Of a stretch of 64,000 nt of DNA, positions 61,213 through 64,000 are shown in pieces. The stretch spans positions 62,001 through 126,000 of the forward strand of contig NZ_WPZO01000001.1 of the NCBI RefSeq assembly GCF_013031355.1, written 5' to 3'. Below the pieces are notes generated by a model. It saw nothing but the letters and a program-made list of their open reading frames with translations, did not search any database and was not told where the DNA came from. How positions within the stretch are numbered: the first letter of the stretch is position 1; every line of letters starts with the position of its first letter. Origin of the DNA: Ruegeria arenilitoris (GTDB taxonomy: Bacteria; Pseudomonadota; Alphaproteobacteria; Rhodobacterales; Rhodobacteraceae). Both the position numbers and the translations under genes were made by a program.

Positions 61213-62207
61213 CCGAATACTACCGACCGCTGGTGCTACATGGCCCGGCCCGGCCAGCGGGCGCGGTGCCTCTTGCCGGCCAGACTTTGTGGTTCACCCA
61301 TGCCGAACGGCTGTCGCGAACGGAAGCCCCGACCGTAGTTTCGGCGCAGGACATTCCGGGCGATATGCTTGCGCGGCTGACTGGGGCGCGCGCCGAGATC
61401 ACTGGACTGGCGATGGATCGCCCGCAGATCATGGGAATCCTCAACGCGACACCGGACAGCTTTTCCGACGGTGGCGTGCACAACTCGGTCGAGACGGCAG
61501 TAGCCTCGGCGGAACAGATGGTGGCGCATGGGGCCAGCATTCTGGATATCGGCGGCGAGTCGACGCGTCCGGGGGCCTCTTACGTGCCGGAAGACGAAGA
61601 AATTGCGCGCACCCAACCTGTTATCGAGGCTATCCGAGCAAAAACGCAGGCGCTGATTTCCATCGACACACGCAAGGCCAGCGTAGCACGGGCGGCGTGG
61701 AGCGCAGGGGCCGGGCTGATCAACGACGTCTCAGGCTTTACCTTTGATCCGCAGCTTGCTCAGTTTTGCGCCGAGGTTGATGCCCCGGTCTGCGTGATGC
61801 ACATGCAGGGCGATCCGGCGACGATGCAGGACGACCCGCAATATGATGACGTACTGTTGGATGTCTACGATTTCCTTGACGGGATGGTGGCGCAGTTGGA
61901 GCTGCTGGGCCTGAACCGCGACCAGATCGTGATTGATCCGGGCATCGGGTTTGGCAAGACGCAAGCGCACAATCTGACCCTTCTGCAAAACCTTAGCCTG
62001 TTCCACGGGTTGGGCTGCCCGATCCTGCTGGGGGTGTCGCGCAAAGGGCTGATCGGGCAGATCGGCCAGGAACCGCGCAAGGACGCCCGCGCACCGGGAT
62101 CAATTGCGGTTGCGCTGGCCGGATTGTCTCAGGGTGTGCAGATCCTGCGCGTTCATGACGTGCCCGAGACCGCTCAGGCCTTGCGTCTGTGGGCTGCCGT
62201 CCGGTAA
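61209..62207 (+). CDS. folP: dihydropteroate synthase
   Basis: Condenses dihydropterin pyrophosphate with p-aminobenzoate; the sulfonamide target. The 332-residue protein has the pterin-binding core [66 protein letters not shown] and [11 protein letters not shown], with the end GVSRKGLIG and [12 protein letters not shown]. An N-terminal extension of about 65 residues precedes the barrel, as in other alphaproteobacteria. It starts with GTG inside the folB stop (GTGA). Confidence 0.97.
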   Translation: MTEYYRPLVLHGPARPAGAVPLAGQTLWFTHAERLSRTEAPTVVSAQDIPGDMLARLTGARAEITGLAMDRPQIMGILNATPDSFSDGGVHNSVETAVASAEQMVAHGASILDIGGESTRPGASYVPEDEEIARTQPVIEAIRAKTQALISIDTRKASVARAAWSAGAGLINDVSGFTFDPQLAQFCAEVDAPVCVMHMQGDPATMQDDPQYDDVLLDVYDFLDGMVAQLELLGLNRDQIVIDPGIGFGKTQAHNLTLLQNLSLFHGLGCPILLGVSRKGLIGQIGQEPRKDARAPGSIAVALAGLSQGVQILRVHDVPETAQALRLWAAVR

Positions 62208-62241
62208 TCCGGTCGCAGACAAGAAATTACGGAGTGACACG

Positions 62242-63585
62242 ATGCGCAAGCTGTTCGGAACCGACGGGGTGCGGGGCACCGCAAATACCCATCCGATAAC
62301 GGCCGAGATGGCCCTGCGCATCGGGGCCGCTGTTGGGCGATATTTCCGGAAAGATCACTCTGAAGCGCACCGGGTGGTGATCGGGAAGGACACGCGCCTG
62401 TCCGGGTATATGCTGGAAAACGCGCTGACCGCCGGGCTGACCTCAACCGGTATGAACGTATTGCTGCTAGGCCCGGTGCCGACGCCCGCGGTGGGGCTGA
62501 TGACCCGGTCGATGCGCGCGGATCTGGGTGTGATGATCTCGGCCAGTCACAATCCGGCTGAAGACAACGGCATCAAGTTTTTCGGCCCTGACGGGTACAA
62601 GCTGTCCGATCAGGCCGAGCTTGAGATCGAACGTCTGATCGAAGAGGGGGTTAACCCTGCGCAAGCGCAAAATATCGGCCGCGCGCGCCGGGTGGATGAT
62701 GCGCGGTTCCGGTATGGCGAGAGGGTGAAATCCTCGCTGTCCCGCGACCTGCGTCTGGATGGGCTGAAGGTTGTGGTCGATTGCGCCAACGGCGCCGCGC
62801 ACCGCACCGCGCCCGAAGTTCTGTGGGAGCTTGGTGCCGACGTGATCTCGGTGGGCGTTGCTCCCAATGGTAAGAATATCAACCTGAATTGTGGTTCAAC
62901 CAAGCCTCAGTTGGCGGCCGAGACGGTTGTGGCCCATGGCGCGGATGTGGGGATTTGTCTAGACGGTGATGCCGATCGTGTCGTTATGGTCGACGAGCAC
63001 GGTCAGGTGGCCGATGGCGACCAGCTTATGGCGCTGCTGGCGACCAGTTGGGCTCAGGCAGAACGCCTAAAGGGCGGCGCGCTGGTTGCAACGGTGATGT
63101 CCAACCTCGGGCTGGAACGGCACCTCGCCGCGCAGGGGCTGCGGTTGGAGCGGACCGCAGTTGGCGACCGCTATGTCGTTGAACGGATGCGCGAAGGCGG
63201 GTTCAATCTGGGCGGAGAACAGTCGGGCCATATTGTCATGAGCGATTACGCCACCACAGGCGACGGCCTGATGGCCGGTCTGCATTTCCTGTCCGAGATG
63301 GTGCATTCGGGCCGCAAGGCCTCTGAGTTGTCGGTGCAGTTCGAAACCGTTCCGCAACTCCTGAAGAACGTGCGGTATCAGGATGGGCAGACGCCGCTAG
63401 AGGCCAGCAGCGTCAAAGCCGCCATCGCCGATGCCGAGGCACGCCTGAACGGGCAGGGGCGTCTGCTGATCCGCAAATCGGGCACCGAACCTCTGATCCG
63501 CGTGATGGCGGAATGCGAGGATGACGCTCTGCTCTCGCAAGTTGTCGATGGTATCGTGGCCGAGGTTGAGGCGGTCGCGGGTTAA
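62242..63585 (+). CDS. glmM: phosphoglucosamine mutase
   Basis: Converts glucosamine 6-phosphate to glucosamine 1-phosphate for UDP-GlcNAc, hence peptidoglycan and LPS. The 447-residue protein begins [20 protein letters not shown] and has [22 protein letters not shown] (phosphoserine loop), [16 protein letters not shown] (metal loop), GGEQSGHIV and the phosphate-binding [13 protein letters not shown] near the end. ATG at 62242 follows AATTACGGAGTGACACG (GGAG). It follows folP by 34 bases, as in many bacteria. Confidence 0.98.
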   Translation: MRKLFGTDGVRGTANTHPITAEMALRIGAAVGRYFRKDHSEAHRVVIGKDTRLSGYMLENALTAGLTSTGMNVLLLGPVPTPAVGLMTRSMRADLGVMISASHNPAEDNGIKFFGPDGYKLSDQAELEIERLIEEGVNPAQAQNIGRARRVDDARFRYGERVKSSLSRDLRLDGLKVVVDCANGAAHRTAPEVLWELGADVISVGVAPNGKNINLNCGSTKPQLAAETVVAHGADVGICLDGDADRVVMVDEHGQVADGDQLMALLATSWAQAERLKGGALVATVMSNLGLERHLAAQGLRLERTAVGDRYVVERMREGGFNLGGEQSGHIVMSDYATTGDGLMAGLHFLSEMVHSGRKASELSVQFETVPQLLKNVRYQDGQTPLEASSVKAAIADAEARLNGQGRLLIRKSGTEPLIRVMAECEDDALLSQVVDGIVAEVEAVAG

Positions 63586-64000
63586 CGCCCGATCAGCATC
63601 TTGCGCAGGCTGAACCACTGGCTGATCGCCAGCCCGGTCAGAATCATGATCAGCGCGATGTAGAATCGCAAGGGCAGCGCCTCGGACAGAATCCAGGCGC
63701 CAAAGATCATTGACCAGATCGGCACCTGATAATTGACTAGTGTCAGGAAAACGGACCCGGCGCTGCGAATGATCGAAACGCGCAGCAAGGTCGCAAAGGC
63801 GGTGGGCAAAAGGCCCAGAGCGATGATCGCCAGACCGGGGCGTGTACCCTCCCAACGGGGGAGTCCTTCGGTCAACAGCATGATCGGCAGCAAAAGCGCC
63901 GCGCCAACGACCAGCGACAAGGCGGCCAAAGCGACCGGATCAATCGGCGGACAGCGCCGGGTAAAGATCGACGCGCAGGAATAGCAAAAGGCCGCTCCGA
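63582..64000 (-). CDS. EamA/DMT family transporter (partial)
   Basis: C-terminal part of an inner-membrane transporter; the frame is open to the last base, so its N-terminal portion lies beyond the window. The readable part ([21 protein letters not shown], then [16 protein letters not shown]...[59 protein letters not shown]) is the second EamA repeat with the usual P-(V/I)-x-(S/A) and G-E-like turn (LSEALP). The gene converges on glmM and shares TTAA: glmM ends TAA at 63583-63585 and this gene ends TAA at 63584-63582. Confidence 0.88.
   Translation of the reverse strand, partial: GAAFCYSCASIFTRRCPPIDPVALAALSLVVGAALLLPIMLLTEGLPRWEGTRPGLAIIALGLLPTAFATLLRVSIIRSAGSVFLTLVNYQVPIWSMIFGAWILSEALPLRFYIALIMILTGLAISQWFSLRKMLIGR

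Overview
The window is a chromosomal segment of an alphaproteobacterium, most likely a marine Rhodobacterales (Roseobacter-group, Ruegeria-like) species. The evidence is the gene neighbourhoods (ribH-nusB, purA-DUF2842, glyQ...glyS-ppdK, hflK-hflC-DUF2065-degP), a SAM-II riboswitch ahead of metZ, LexA boxes of the alphaproteobacterial GTTC-N7-GTTC type, and a tRNA-His with A73 and no encoded G-1. The content is mostly core metabolism. I see no insertion sequence, prophage, integrase, CRISPR array or rRNA. No gene-free stretch exceeds 300 bases; the longest are about 270-275 bases and are described as leaders or hairpins.

Layout. 1-1.7 kb: end of the riboflavin cluster (ribB end, ribH), nusB and a small membrane protein. 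1.8-4.3 kb: a possible transferred islet with a methyltransferase/PIG-L deacetylase fusion and an opposing glycosyltransferase. 4.4-5.8 kb: an SOS-boxed mmcB, small genes and tRNA-His. 5.9-9.2 kb: a polar amino-acid ABC operon (ATPase, binding protein, two permeases) whose first permease seems to start at ATT. 9.3-11.9 kb: a PhnD-like protein without a signal peptide behind two TerB-like genes, then a PEP-mutase-family gene. 12-14.1 kb: pyrG and secG. 14.3-15.9 kb: a cobalt-type nitrile hydratase operon. 16-24.3 kb: purA, an acidic 526-residue protein, thiamine diphosphokinase, a damaged GFA gene, GST-sdaA, and rpiA behind an 18-bp perfect palindrome.

24.4-29.8 kb: glutathione reductase, then the membrane proteolysis operon hflK-hflC-DUF2065-degP with a strong terminator. 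29.9-38.7 kb: a Crp/Fnr regulator, yciB, an EamA transporter, ftsY, a YhhN protein, xseA, purD and a ferredoxin. 38.8-39.2 kb: a second SOS box directly in front of an open frame holding only the C-terminal OB-fold of the error-prone polymerase DnaE2, apparently the scar of a collapsed imuA-imuB-dnaE2 cassette. 39.2-48.7 kb: an extensin-like protein, a GST/hydrolase pair, riboswitch-controlled metZ, folE2, a lysine/alanine/proline-rich PhaF-like protein, trkH and a ThDP enzyme. 48.8-50.5 kb: a SPOR/peptidoglycan-binding/trypsin-fold protein lacking the catalytic His and Ser. 50.7-59.2 kb: glyQ, marC, DUF6446, gltS, glyS (with a GC-poor in-frame insertion of about 130 residues) and ppdK. 59.4-64 kb: a cell-wall hydrolase, folB (with a long kinase-like C-terminal extension), folP, glmM and the end of an EamA transporter.

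Functional links. folE2, folB and folP supply tetrahydrofolate. metZ is under SAM control. HflKC and DegP handle membrane and periplasmic protein quality. The two LexA boxes mark a DNA-damage response in which MmcB is kept while the translesion polymerase cassette looks lost at this locus. All assignments come from reading the sequence; no database search was run.
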